A stretch of 7,405 bases of DNA from an uncultured Alistipes sp. (GCF_949296715.1 NZ_CASFQD010000050.1:1-7405), one strand, 5' to 3'; shown: positions 1 through 6,247, numbered from the stretch's first letter. Translations and numbers: made by a program. Notes: generated from the sequence alone by a model not told the origin.

Positions 1-28
1 ACATCGTTTTTTTCGTTTTTTTGACATA

Positions 29-72
29 AAAACAGAGATTAGTAGAAACCGGTTTCTACTAATCTCTGTTTT
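29..72 (-). terminator. Perfect 44-bp palindrome, probable terminator of the tamL transcript
   Basis: Positions 29-50 and 51-72 are exact reverse complements, with no unpaired spacer (centre AAACC/GGTTT). On the minus strand the stem ends in CTCTG followed by five T, as a Rho-independent terminator would, and it lies 112 nt past the tamL stop codon. A convergent transcript entering from the left would meet the same hairpin, followed by TTTTATCC, so it could act in both directions. A 22-bp flawless, AT-rich stem is longer than ordinary terminators need. A recombination or protein-binding site is therefore a real alternative. Confidence 0.65.
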
Positions 73-183
73 ATCCTCCTAACTGCCAAATATTAAGTCG
101 GTTACATTTTATATCTCCAACCAATTTTGGCATCATTACCCCAAGACACGGACGGACGATGCGGCGCACGGCACCGCAGCGAA
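73..183. other. AT-rich spacer downstream of tamL
   Basis: About the first 137 bases of the window are AT-rich, in sharp contrast to the GC-rich genes that follow. On the minus strand an open frame of 21 codons (71-136, beginning with two ATG codons and ending TAA) can be read. It has no visible ribosome site and I recognise no protein in it. I treat it as non-coding, or at most a gene remnant. No other feature is visible between the tamL stop and the palindrome. Confidence 0.4.
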
Positions 184-2571
184 TCAGAAGGGATAGCCCA
201 CGCCGAAGTTGAGCGCCGTGTTTTTCCACTTGAAGTTGTGGATCCACCGCTCGCCGGCCGGGTTGTTGGGATTGTGCAGCTGGACGCCCCAGTCGAGACG
301 CAGGACGAAGAACTTGATGTCGAAGCGCAGGCCGAAGCCCGTATTGAACCCCAGCTGCTTGTAGAAATTGTCGAAGAAGAAGACCGCGTCGTCGGAATAG
401 TTCGAACTGTGCTTGATGTACCAGACATTGCCCACGTCGAAGAACGTGGCGCCGTGGACGATGCCCCAGATCGGGAAGCGCAGTTCGAGGTTGGCCTCGA
501 GCTTCACGTCGCCCGTCTGGATGGGGAAGGCGTCGTGCGGATCGGGCACGGAGCCCTGACCGAGCGTGCGCGGCGTCCAGCCGCGCATGCCGTTGCTGCC
601 GCCGCAATAGAACTGGCGGTCGAACGGCACGGCCGACGAGTTGCCGTAGGCCATCGCCACGCCGCCGTAGAGGCGGCCGACGAGCGACGTCACGTCGCCG
701 AGCATGACCTTGCGGCTGACGCTCAAGTCCGAACGGAAATACTGCGAATAGCGGATGCCGAAGATCGTATAGTGGTCCAGCCCTTTGGGCTGCGACCAGA
801 AGAGGTGCTCGACGGCATCGATCAGGTTGCCCGCGGTTTCGAGGTTGAAGCGGATGTTCGTCGCGTTACCGCCGAGGTTCTTGCGCTGGTTGTTGAATCC
901 GTAGCTGAACGAGAGCCCCCCGACGAACTGCGTCTTGAAACTCTCGGCGAGGTATTTGTTCTGGACCATGCCCGAACTGCCGGTATCGTCCACCTGCAGG
1001 AAGTTCGGATCGAGGCGCGTCACGTCGATCAGGTTGATGTCGATCGGCCGCAGCGAGAAGGTCGAATAGCGGTTGTTGCTCCACATGTAGGTGATGCCCG
1101 CACTCGACAGCGTGCGGTTGTAGTAGGGGCGGTCCTGGAAGTTCACCGAGAGTTCGACCTTCGTTTTCGGCTGGTTGAACGACCTGTAGCGCGCCGTCTG
1201 CCACGGCAGCAGGAAGCGCGGGAAGGTGAGCCCCGCCGTCACGCCGAACTCCGTGGCGTGCTTGCGCTTCGCATCGGGGGCCTTCATGAATTCATAACCG
1301 ACCGTAAAGGAGATGTCGAGCGCCTCGGCACCCCGGAAGATGTTGCGGTTCTGGTATCCGACGGTGGTCTTCAATCCGTAGAAGCTCGATGTCGTGGAGC
1401 CCTCCAGCTCGGCCTTGAAGCTCTGGCGCAGCGTCGGCGTGCAGAAAATGTTGCACTCGAGATGCCCCTCCTTCGTATAGCGCATCTGCGCCGTATCGGA
1501 CAGATTGCCGACATAGGTGATGTAACGGGCCGTATCCGTCGGCTGCGGCCGCTCGACAAAGGCCAGGCGCGCGCTCTTGAAGTATCCGAGCGCCATCAGG
1601 TCGCTGTAGGTGCGGTTGACCTGCGTCGCATTGTAGATGTAGTTGGGATAGAGCGGAATGGCCTGTCGGAGGATCGACGGGCGGACATTCGGGGCCTTTT
1701 CATAGACAACGTTCAGCCCGCGGTACTGGAGCGTGTCGAGCCGCGAATAGAAGGTCGAATCGAGCCGGGCGGCCGTCGGGTCGTAGTTCGGGAAGACGTT
1801 GATCCGGTCGATGCGGTAGACCGTATTGTCGTCCAGCACGGGGCGTCCCTGTTCGTCGTAGCCCGTCAGGTCCTGCCGGATGATCATGCGCAGGTCGACG
1901 CGGTTGTCGCCCCCGAGCGTATCGGCGACATATTCGATGTTGTTGACCGTGAAATTGTAGTAGCCCCGCTCCTTAAGATAGGCCGTGATGCGCTCGCGTT
2001 CGGCGTCAAGGACCGTGATGTCGAAGACGTTGCCCGGACGGATGAGCCGGTGCACCGTGTCGGGCAGGACGATCTGCTCGAGAAAGCGGTCGCGGAACTC
2101 GTAGGAGATCGAGTCGATGCGGAACGGTTCGCCCTGATGCGTCCGGTAGGTGACCTTCGCACGGCGCCGCCGCGACGTGGTGTCGACCTCGAAGGTCGCC
2201 CGCGACGAGAAAAAGCCTTTCGAGTCCATGTAGACCTTCAGGTTCTGTTTGCTCTTGAGCGTGAGGTTCATGTCGAGCAGCACGGGCTCCTGCCCGATGC
2301 GGCGCTTCCAGTTGTTCCAGCCGTTCTCCTTCCCGGGATCGGCCTGCTCGTAGAGCCAGACGTAGAAGTTCGTGCCGAAGAGACGCTTGTTGGGGGCCTG
2401 CCGCACGTACTTCTCCAGATCGGAGGCCGGGATGCGCTCGTCGCGCGGCGCCGACCGGTCGGGCTCGATCTTCACCCGCTGCAGCAGGTACTGCCCCTCG
2501 GGGATATGCCGCGTGACGCTGCACGCCGACCCCGCAAGGGCCAGCACCACGGCGATGAATATGCGGCGCAT
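184..2571 (-). CDS. tamL: TamL, outer-membrane lipoprotein of the Omp85/TamA family
   Basis: This is an Omp85-superfamily protein of 795 residues, a normal size for TamL, the Bacteroidota lipidated form of TamA. TamL works with inner-membrane TamB in moving or inserting material at the outer membrane. The N-terminus is a lipoprotein signal (MRRIFIAVVLALAGSAC, Cys17), followed by SVTRHIPEGQYLL, which is typical of the family. Residues of roughly 100-370 look like POTRA repeats (for example GYYNFTVNNIEYV and GYFKSARLAFVE). From about residue 375 to the end lies a beta-barrel of the Bac_surface_Ag type. It contains the barrel loop motif MRGW near residues 662-665 and ends in the barrel-typical GVGYPF with a terminal Phe. 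The chosen ATG has an in-frame GTG-GTG three codons upstream (2580), so the start could be 9 nt earlier. It lies 13 nt after the nitroreductase stop and is probably co-transcribed. The lipobox has Gly at -3, slightly atypical. Confidence 0.9.
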   Translation of the reverse strand: MRRIFIAVVLALAGSACSVTRHIPEGQYLLQRVKIEPDRSAPRDERIPASDLEKYVRQAPNKRLFGTNFYVWLYEQADPGKENGWNNWKRRIGQEPVLLDMNLTLKSKQNLKVYMDSKGFFSSRATFEVDTTSRRRRAKVTYRTHQGEPFRIDSISYEFRDRFLEQIVLPDTVHRLIRPGNVFDITVLDAERERITAYLKERGYYNFTVNNIEYVADTLGGDNRVDLRMIIRQDLTGYDEQGRPVLDDNTVYRIDRINVFPNYDPTAARLDSTFYSRLDTLQYRGLNVVYEKAPNVRPSILRQAIPLYPNYIYNATQVNRTYSDLMALGYFKSARLAFVERPQPTDTARYITYVGNLSDTAQMRYTKEGHLECNIFCTPTLRQSFKAELEGSTTSSFYGLKTTVGYQNRNIFRGAEALDISFTVGYEFMKAPDAKRKHATEFGVTAGLTFPRFLLPWQTARYRSFNQPKTKVELSVNFQDRPYYNRTLSSAGITYMWSNNRYSTFSLRPIDINLIDVTRLDPNFLQVDDTGSSGMVQNKYLAESFKTQFVGGLSFSYGFNNQRKNLGGNATNIRFNLETAGNLIDAVEHLFWSQPKGLDHYTIFGIRYSQYFRSDLSVSRKVMLGDVTSLVGRLYGGVAMAYGNSSAVPFDRQFYCGGSNGMRGWTPRTLGQGSVPDPHDAFPIQTGDVKLEANLELRFPIWGIVHGATFFDVGNVWYIKHSSNYSDDAVFFFDNFYKQLGFNTGFGLRFDIKFFVLRLDWGVQLHNPNNPAGERWIHNFKWKNTALNFGVGYPF

Positions 2572-2584
2572 CCTCACCACGGCA

Positions 2585-3334
2585 TCACTCCTGGTTGAAG
2601 AAGCCCTTTTCCTTCAGCAGTGCGAAATAGGAGGCGGAGAAGGCCAGGTTGTCGCGCCGCACGTAGCGCCGCTCGGTAAAGACCTTGGCCAGGTTGTCGA
2701 GCCCGTTCTCCTCGAGCAGCCGTTTCGTCAGCTCCGACTCCTCGCGCTCGGCCCACAGCTCGTCGATCTCGGCGGCCGTGTAGTCGGTGTATTTCTCATA
2801 ATGGACCACGGCCTCGAGCGGCAGGCGGTCGGTCAGTGCGGGCGACTCGTCGGGATAGCCCACGACGATGGTCGTCAGGGGGATCACCCCTTTCGGGAGT
2901 TCGAGGATGCGCGAGATGTCGCCCGCCGTATAGATCGTCGTACCGAGGTAGCAGATGCCCAGCCCGTGCAGCTCGGCCTCGACGCAGAAGTTCTGCGCCG
3001 CCAGCAGGGCGTCGGTCGCGGCATTGAGGAACCAGCCGAAGTTGTCGTAGGCCGGGTCGGCGTCGCGCTGCTCGCACCACATCGTGAAGCGGTGCACGTC
3101 GGCGCAGACGGTCACCACGCAGGGCGCCTCGCGCACCATGGGCTGGTTGAAATGGCACGGTGCAAGCCGCTCGCGCAGCGCCGCATCGCGCGTGACGACG
3201 AGCGAATAGAGCTGCATGTTGCCGCACGTCGAGGCGCGCGTCGCAGCTTCGAGACATTCGCGCAGCACCTCTTCGGGAATGGCTGCGGCACGGAATTTCC
3301 GTATCGAACGATGCTTGAAAAGCACATCTTTCAT
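2585..3334 (-). CDS. FMN-dependent nitroreductase family protein
   Basis: This is a 249-residue protein of the nitroreductase superfamily, resembling the NfsA/flavin-reductase branch. Such cytoplasmic FMN enzymes reduce nitro compounds, quinones or flavins with NAD(P)H; the physiological substrate cannot be read from sequence. Visible family features are the N-terminal HRSIRKF (residues 8-14, FMN phosphate contacts), the RASTCGNMQ segment near 33-41, the HGLGICYLGTTIY segment at 123-135, and VGYPDESP near 158-165. The reading frame opens 29 codons further upstream (3421). I prefer ATG at 3334 because the HRSIR motif then falls at the usual distance from the N-terminus, and because a Bacteroidota-type promoter lies at 3410-3417 inside that extension. 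It is the first gene of a probable two-gene operon with tamL. The C-terminal 60 residues are rich in charged helices and include ERRYVRRDN. Confidence 0.88.
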   Translation of the reverse strand: MKDVLFKHRSIRKFRAAAIPEEVLRECLEAATRASTCGNMQLYSLVVTRDAALRERLAPCHFNQPMVREAPCVVTVCADVHRFTMWCEQRDADPAYDNFGWFLNAATDALLAAQNFCVEAELHGLGICYLGTTIYTAGDISRILELPKGVIPLTTIVVGYPDESPALTDRLPLEAVVHYEKYTDYTAAEIDELWAEREESELTKRLLEENGLDNLAKVFTERRYVRRDNLAFSASYFALLKEKGFFNQE

Positions 3335-3359
3335 GGTCTTTCGTATTTGGGGTTTCGGC

Positions 3360-3396
3360 TGTCCGGCGGCAAAAGTGCAATTCACCGCCGGGGACA
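3360..3396 (-). promoter_or_regulatory. Leader hairpin in the nitroreductase 5' UTR
   Basis: TGTCCGGCGG (3360-3369) pairs with CCGCCGGGGACA (3385-3396) when two bases are bulged out, giving a GC-rich ten-pair stem with a 15-nt loop. It lies between the predicted transcription start (about 3403, minus strand) and the ATG at 3334, so it would be part of the mRNA leader. No T-run follows on the minus strand, so it is not a plain terminator. A role in mRNA stability or control is only a guess. Confidence 0.3.
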
Positions 3397-3409
3397 TGCA
3401 TATTTTACG

Positions 3410-3417
3410 CAAAATTA
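3410..3417 (-). promoter_or_regulatory. Predicted promoter (-7 element) of the nitroreductase-tamL operon
   Basis: On the minus strand these bases read TAATTTTG, an exact match to the Bacteroidota -7 consensus TAnnTTTG. The expected start of transcription is near 3403, giving a leader of about 70 nt. I see no clear TTTG at the -33 position. The assignment rests on the -7 match and its place in the only AT-rich stretch upstream of the gene. Confidence 0.5.
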
Positions 3418-3419
3418 GC

Positions 3420-3437
3420 AAAACTTTTAGAAGTTTT
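3420..3437. promoter_or_regulatory. Inverted repeat between divergent promoters, possible operator
   Basis: AAAACTT (3420-3426) and AAGTTTT (3431-3437) form a perfect 7-bp inverted repeat around TTAG. It fills the spacer between the -7 and -33 regions of both divergent promoters (-7 elements at 3410-3417 minus and 3440-3447 plus). A dimeric protein bound here would cover both promoters at once. AT-rich DNA gives such repeats by chance fairly easily, so this is a suggestion only. Confidence 0.3.
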
Positions 3438-3439
3438 AC

Positions 3440-3447
3440 TATTTTTG
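3440..3447 (+). promoter_or_regulatory. Predicted promoter (-7 element) of the dapF operon
   Basis: TATTTTTG matches TAnnTTTG exactly. A weak -33 candidate, TTAG, starts at 3415 with 21 bases between. Transcription would begin near 3454, giving a short leader of about 19 nt before the GTG start of dapF. Confidence 0.5.
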
Positions 3448-3472
3448 CCGTGACATCGAATCACTTTCGACC

Positions 3473-4279
3473 GTGCAGCAACCGTTTGCAAAATACGAGG
3501 GAGCCGGCAACGACTTCATCCTGATCGACAACCGCAACGGGGCCTTCCGCCCCGATGCCGGACGGATCGCCCGCCTGTGCAACCGCCACTTCGGCATCGG
3601 CGCCGACGGGCTGATGACGCTCTCCGAGGCTGCGGACGGCACCTGTACGATGCACTACTACAATGCCGACGGATCGGAAGGCGAGATGTGCGGCAACGGT
3701 GCCCGCTGCTTCGCCCTCTTCGCCGAGCACCTCGGCATCGGAGGCCCGACCAAGTGCTTCCGCGCCACGGACGGGCCCCACACGGCACAGGTCCGCACGA
3801 CGGGCCCGCACACGGGCGAGGTCGAGGTGGCGATGATCGACGTCGCCCGCATCGACGAGGGCGACGGCTGGTGGTCGCTCAACACGGGGGTGCCCCACTA
3901 CGTGGAGTTCGTCGGCGACGTCGCCGCCGCGGACGTCGCCGGACGCGGCCGCACCATCCGCCGCGACACGGCCCGCTTCCCGCAGGGGACGAACGTCAAC
4001 TTCGTCGAGGTCACGGGCCCCGGCACGCTCCGCATGCGGACCTACGAACGGGGCGTCGAGGCGGAGACGCTCGCCTGCGGCACGGGCGCCACGGCGGCGG
4101 CCATCGTCACGCACCACGCGCTGCAACACGACAAAACCAACTACGAAATAGCCGTTCCGGGCGGTCTTCTGCACGTGCGTTTCACGCACCGCCCCGGCAC
4201 ACGGCACTATACGGAGATCCGTCTCGAGGGCCCGGCCCGCCGCGTCTTCGAGGGGAGTTTCGAAACCGAAAATTTCTAA
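3473..4279 (+). CDS. dapF: Diaminopimelate epimerase
   Basis: DapF converts LL-diaminopimelate to meso-diaminopimelate in the cytoplasm, the step that supplies lysine synthesis and the peptidoglycan cross-linking residue. At 268 residues it is of normal length. The two catalytic cysteines are present: Cys73 in NADGSEGEMCGNGARC and Cys202 in ETLACGTGATA. The N-terminal KYEGAGNDFILID and the YERGVE segment before the second cysteine are also diagnostic. The start is GTG: no ATG lies upstream in frame, and this codon puts the GAGNDF motif where it normally falls, near residue 10. No Shine-Dalgarno sequence is evident, which is usual in this phylum. It is the first gene of a probable three-gene unit with the small protein at 4299 and the hydrolase at 4506. 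Neither neighbour is an obvious lysine-pathway gene. Confidence 0.96.
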   Translation: MQQPFAKYEGAGNDFILIDNRNGAFRPDAGRIARLCNRHFGIGADGLMTLSEAADGTCTMHYYNADGSEGEMCGNGARCFALFAEHLGIGGPTKCFRATDGPHTAQVRTTGPHTGEVEVAMIDVARIDEGDGWWSLNTGVPHYVEFVGDVAAADVAGRGRTIRRDTARFPQGTNVNFVEVTGPGTLRMRTYERGVEAETLACGTGATAAAIVTHHALQHDKTNYEIAVPGGLLHVRFTHRPGTRHYTEIRLEGPARRVFEGSFETENF

Positions 4280-4298
4280 ATCAACCACCCTTTCCTGC

Positions 4299-4493
4299 AT
4301 GAAAACACACAAGGGGCTCCGTGATCACGACACGGACGAACTTCGCAAGGCCAAACGCCTTGAACCGATGCGCAAAAGCGGCAAGGAGCGCCACACGCTC
4401 TACGGCAGACTGGACGACGACGAGGACGACGAACTGCTCGTCCCGGCGCGGCGCGAATCGGCCCTCGACTACCTCGATGACGAAGAAGAATAA
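4299..4493 (+). CDS. Small charged protein of unknown function
   Basis: This 64-residue protein is not one I can name. Its first half is basic and Arg/Lys-rich (KAKRLEPMRKSGKERH), and its second half is strongly acidic (RLDDDEDDELL, then LDYLDDEEE at the C-terminus). It has no signal peptide, membrane segment or cysteine, so a soluble cytoplasmic protein is likely, perhaps partly disordered. It probably is a real gene. It starts with ATG 19 nt after the dapF stop, ends 12 nt before the hydrolase start, and fills the gap in the same direction. The basic-then-acidic pattern could suit binding to a nucleic acid or a ribosomal or other protein partner, but that is speculation. Confidence 0.75.
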   Translation: MKTHKGLRDHDTDELRKAKRLEPMRKSGKERHTLYGRLDDDEDDELLVPARRESALDYLDDEEE

Positions 4494-4505
4494 ACGGAAG
4501 CGCGC

Positions 4506-5363
4506 ATGACCGAAAAGTTCATCATGGCGGGCCCCACGGCCCTGCATGTCTGCGACTCCGAAAAGGGCGACCGGTGCGTCGTGCTGCTGCACGGCTACCT
4601 CGAATCGCTGCTCGTCTGGGAGGAGTTCATTCCGCTGCTATATAAAAAGGTGCGTGTCGTCACGCTCGACCTGCCGGGCCACGGCATCTCCGTGGTGCAG
4701 GGCGACACCCACACGATGGAATTCCTGGCCGACACGGTCGCCGCGGGGGTGAAGGCCCTCGGCATCACGCGCTGCACGGTCGTCGGCCACTCGATGGGCG
4801 GCTACGTGGCGCTGGCGCTGTGCGAACGCCATCCGGAACTGCTGGAGGGGCTCGTGCTGTTGAGCTCGACGCCCAATGCCGACACGCCGGAGAAGGCCGA
4901 GAACCGCCGCCGCGAAATCGCCCTCGTGCAGGCCGGGCGCAAGGAGCTGCTCTCGCGCGTGGCCCCGGCCGCCGGATTCGCCGAGGAGAACCGCACCCGC
5001 ATGGCGGACGAGATCGAGGACCTCACCGAGCAGGTCTTCGTAACGGAGGACGAGGGGATCGTGGCGCTGCTCAACGGCATGATTGCCCGCAGGGACCGCA
5101 ACGAAATGCTGCGCACGACGAAGGTCCCGGTGCTCTTCATCCTCGGTCGCAAGGACAACTACATCCCGGTGGAGACAGCGGAGAAGATGGTGGCCGAACA
5201 CCCCGAAGCACGTGTCGCCTGGCTTGAAAATTCGGGTCACATGGGATTCCTCGAGGAGCCCGAGGCCACGGCCGCGGCGCTGCTCGATTTCGTCGCATCG
5301 ACCGCCGGCACCGCAGACGCGGGGCCCGAAGAGGAGAAGCGCGCAGCGACGTCCGACCGATAG
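4506..5363 (+). CDS. Alpha/beta-hydrolase fold protein
   Basis: This is a 285-residue alpha/beta hydrolase with a complete catalytic set: nucleophile Ser96 in GHSMGG, acid Asp217 in GRKDNYIP, and His245 in NSGHMGFLE. The oxyanion-hole HG motif is at residues 29-30 (LLHGYLES) and DLPGHG at 55-60. A helical lid lies at about 120-200. There is no signal peptide, so it is probably cytoplasmic. Substrate cannot be inferred; esterases, lyases and MenH-like enzymes all share this pattern. It is the last gene of the dapF unit. The fold should end near residue 264 (ALLDFVA). The remaining 21 residues (Gly/Ala/Glu-rich) look like an unstructured extension. That extension and the His245 region overlap the end of the convergent LytTR gene by 127 bp. 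Confidence 0.9.
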   Translation: MTEKFIMAGPTALHVCDSEKGDRCVVLLHGYLESLLVWEEFIPLLYKKVRVVTLDLPGHGISVVQGDTHTMEFLADTVAAGVKALGITRCTVVGHSMGGYVALALCERHPELLEGLVLLSSTPNADTPEKAENRRREIALVQAGRKELLSRVAPAAGFAEENRTRMADEIEDLTEQVFVTEDEGIVALLNGMIARRDRNEMLRTTKVPVLFILGRKDNYIPVETAEKMVAEHPEARVAWLENSGHMGFLEEPEATAAALLDFVASTAGTADAGPEEEKRAATSDR

Positions 5364-6022
5364 CTGCGCGAGACGGGCAATTGGCGGCCGCCGACCAGGA
5401 GTTGGCTGCCCGTAAAGTCGGTCACCCGGCCGGCATGGACCAAATAGGCACGATGTATCCGCACAAAACGATCGTCGAGCAGGTTCTCCCACTGCGATAT
5501 GCGCATCCGGGTGCGATAGACGCTGCCGTCGGCCGCATGGACGAAGACCTCGTCGTCGTTGGATTCGACATAAACGATACGGTCCAGCTCCACCGTCACC
5601 TTCCGCCGGTCGGAAATGAATGACAGGCTCCGTGTACGCGGCAGGCGCCCGTGCAGCCAGCGGGACAACAGTCGCTCGGGCGCAACGAAGGCCGCCAGCA
5701 GCATGAGGATAAAGAGCGGATTGAGAAAGATCGCCGGGAAGCCAGCGGAGCCAGGCGTCTCCCGCACCAACGTATCGGAAAAAAAGAGCAGCAGCCACTC
5801 CAGCAACACGATGCCGCACGCCAGCGCCCCCACTACCACCGGACGGCAGCTGTGCGCCACCGAGAAGCGCTCCAGCAGCAGCGAGGCGCAACACATCCCC
5901 GGCAGCAGAAGAGCCGCCATGAAGAGTGCCTGAAGGAAGCCATACCCGAAGCTCACCAGCATCAGGGAGAGCAGCAGCATGACCAGCACCCAGTACGCAA
6001 CAGCCGCAAGATTTCTCATCAT
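5237..6022 (-). CDS. Membrane-anchored LytTR-family transcriptional regulator
   Basis: This 261-residue protein joins four predicted transmembrane helices (about residues 5-28, 30-50, 62-82 and 97-114) to a C-terminal LytTR DNA-binding domain (about 135-228). The LytTR signature is clear: VTVELDRIVYVESNDDEVFVH, then RMRISQWENLLDDRFVRIHRAYLVH and a terminal QLPVSRSYRSDVAARF. LytTR domains bind direct repeats and usually sit behind receiver domains. Here the partner is a membrane domain, so it is probably a one-component sensor working from the inner membrane. After residue 229 comes a Ser/Ala-rich tail of about 32 residues, which lies antisense to the end of the hydrolase gene. The start could be either of two adjacent ATG codons (6022 or 6019). 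The protein diverges from the membrane-protein gene at 6248. The signal sensed and the targets are unknown. Confidence 0.87.
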   Translation of the reverse strand: MMRNLAAVAYWVLVMLLLSLMLVSFGYGFLQALFMAALLLPGMCCASLLLERFSVAHSCRPVVVGALACGIVLLEWLLLFFSDTLVRETPGSAGFPAIFLNPLFILMLLAAFVAPERLLSRWLHGRLPRTRSLSFISDRRKVTVELDRIVYVESNDDEVFVHAADGSVYRTRMRISQWENLLDDRFVRIHRAYLVHAGRVTDFTGSQLLVGGRQLPVSRSYRSDVAARFSSSGPASAVPAVDATKSSSAAAVASGSSRNPM

Positions 6023-6033
6023 TCACTCGCATT

Positions 6034-6056
6034 GGAGGGGTTGAGTGCGCCCCTCC
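6034..6056 (-). promoter_or_regulatory. Hairpin in the leader of the LytTR gene
   Basis: GGAGGGG (6034-6040) and CCCCTCC (6050-6056) form a perfect 7-bp GC-rich stem with a 9-nt loop. It lies between the predicted transcription start (about 6067, minus strand) and the ATG. It could shape translation or mRNA stability of the regulator, or act as a weak terminator for plus-strand readthrough. No long T-run follows on either side. Confidence 0.3.
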
Positions 6057-6073
6057 GTTTGTCATTTCTACGG

Positions 6074-6104
6074 TAAAGGTACACAAAATCGACGTCATCC
6101 GAAA
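6074..6104 (-). promoter_or_regulatory. Predicted promoter of the LytTR gene
   Basis: Read on the minus strand, TTTC (6101-6104), 19 bases and TACCTTTA (6074-6081) match the Bacteroidota pattern TTTG-N19-TAnnTTTG with one mismatch in each element. Transcription would start near 6067, about 45 nt before the ATG. Confidence 0.45.
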
Positions 6105-6123
6105 CCCGGCACGAAGAAAAGGG

Positions 6124-6153
6124 GGATATGACACCTCCGCAGCAGGATATGAC
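6124..6153 (+). promoter_or_regulatory. Direct-repeat operator candidate for the LytTR regulator
   Basis: GGATATGAC occurs twice without mismatch, at 6124-6132 and 6145-6153, with a 12-bp spacer, so the copies recur every 21 bp (two helix turns). LytTR proteins such as AgrA and AlgR typically bind 9-bp direct repeats with about this spacing. The second copy abuts the -33 element of the membrane-protein promoter, a normal place for an activator. The repeat sequence does not closely match the AgrA/AlgR consensus, so assignment to the neighbouring LytTR protein rests on geometry and position. Confidence 0.5.
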
Positions 6154-6185
6154 GTTGCAATCCGAAGCCGCAACCGTTATCTTTG
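6154..6185 (+). promoter_or_regulatory. Predicted promoter of the 191-residue membrane protein gene
   Basis: GTTG (6154-6157), 20 bases and then TATCTTTG (6178-6185) fit the Bacteroidota promoter well, with a perfect -7 element. The start of transcription would be near 6192, giving a leader of about 56 nt before the ATG at 6248. This excludes an upstream in-frame ATG at 6128 as the true start. Confidence 0.6.
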
Positions 6186-6247
6186 CAACAGGACTTGCAA
6201 GCTGCCTGAAAATCCAAAAATCAAACAAACCGACAAAAACCGCCACC

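Noticed and set aside
127..2598. 823-codon plus-strand open frame antisense to tamL
   Set aside because: It covers a gene with a full lipoprotein signal, POTRA regions and barrel terminus. The antisense product is Arg/Val/Glu-rich without any recognisable domain, as expected from GC-rich codon use read backwards.
2372..3418. 348-codon plus-strand open frame antisense to the nitroreductase gene
   Set aside because: It has no recognisable motif, begins inside tamL antisense sequence and conflicts with a well-supported nitroreductase.
3460..3472. Alternative upstream start for dapF
   Set aside because: No in-frame ATG is present upstream, and the predicted transcription start at about 3454 leaves no room for a longer protein.
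3461..4312. 283-codon minus-strand open frame antisense to dapF
   Set aside because: dapF has both catalytic cysteines and normal length; the antisense frame is a compositional shadow.
4638..6173. 511-codon minus-strand open frame through the hydrolase and LytTR genes
   Set aside because: It is in a different frame from the LytTR protein, shows no domain, and crosses the predicted LytTR promoter.
6128..6247. 40-residue upstream extension of the membrane protein gene
   Set aside because: A consensus promoter (6154-6185) lies inside it, the repeat GGATATGAC falls within it, and only the ATG at 6248 gives an N-terminal signal peptide.
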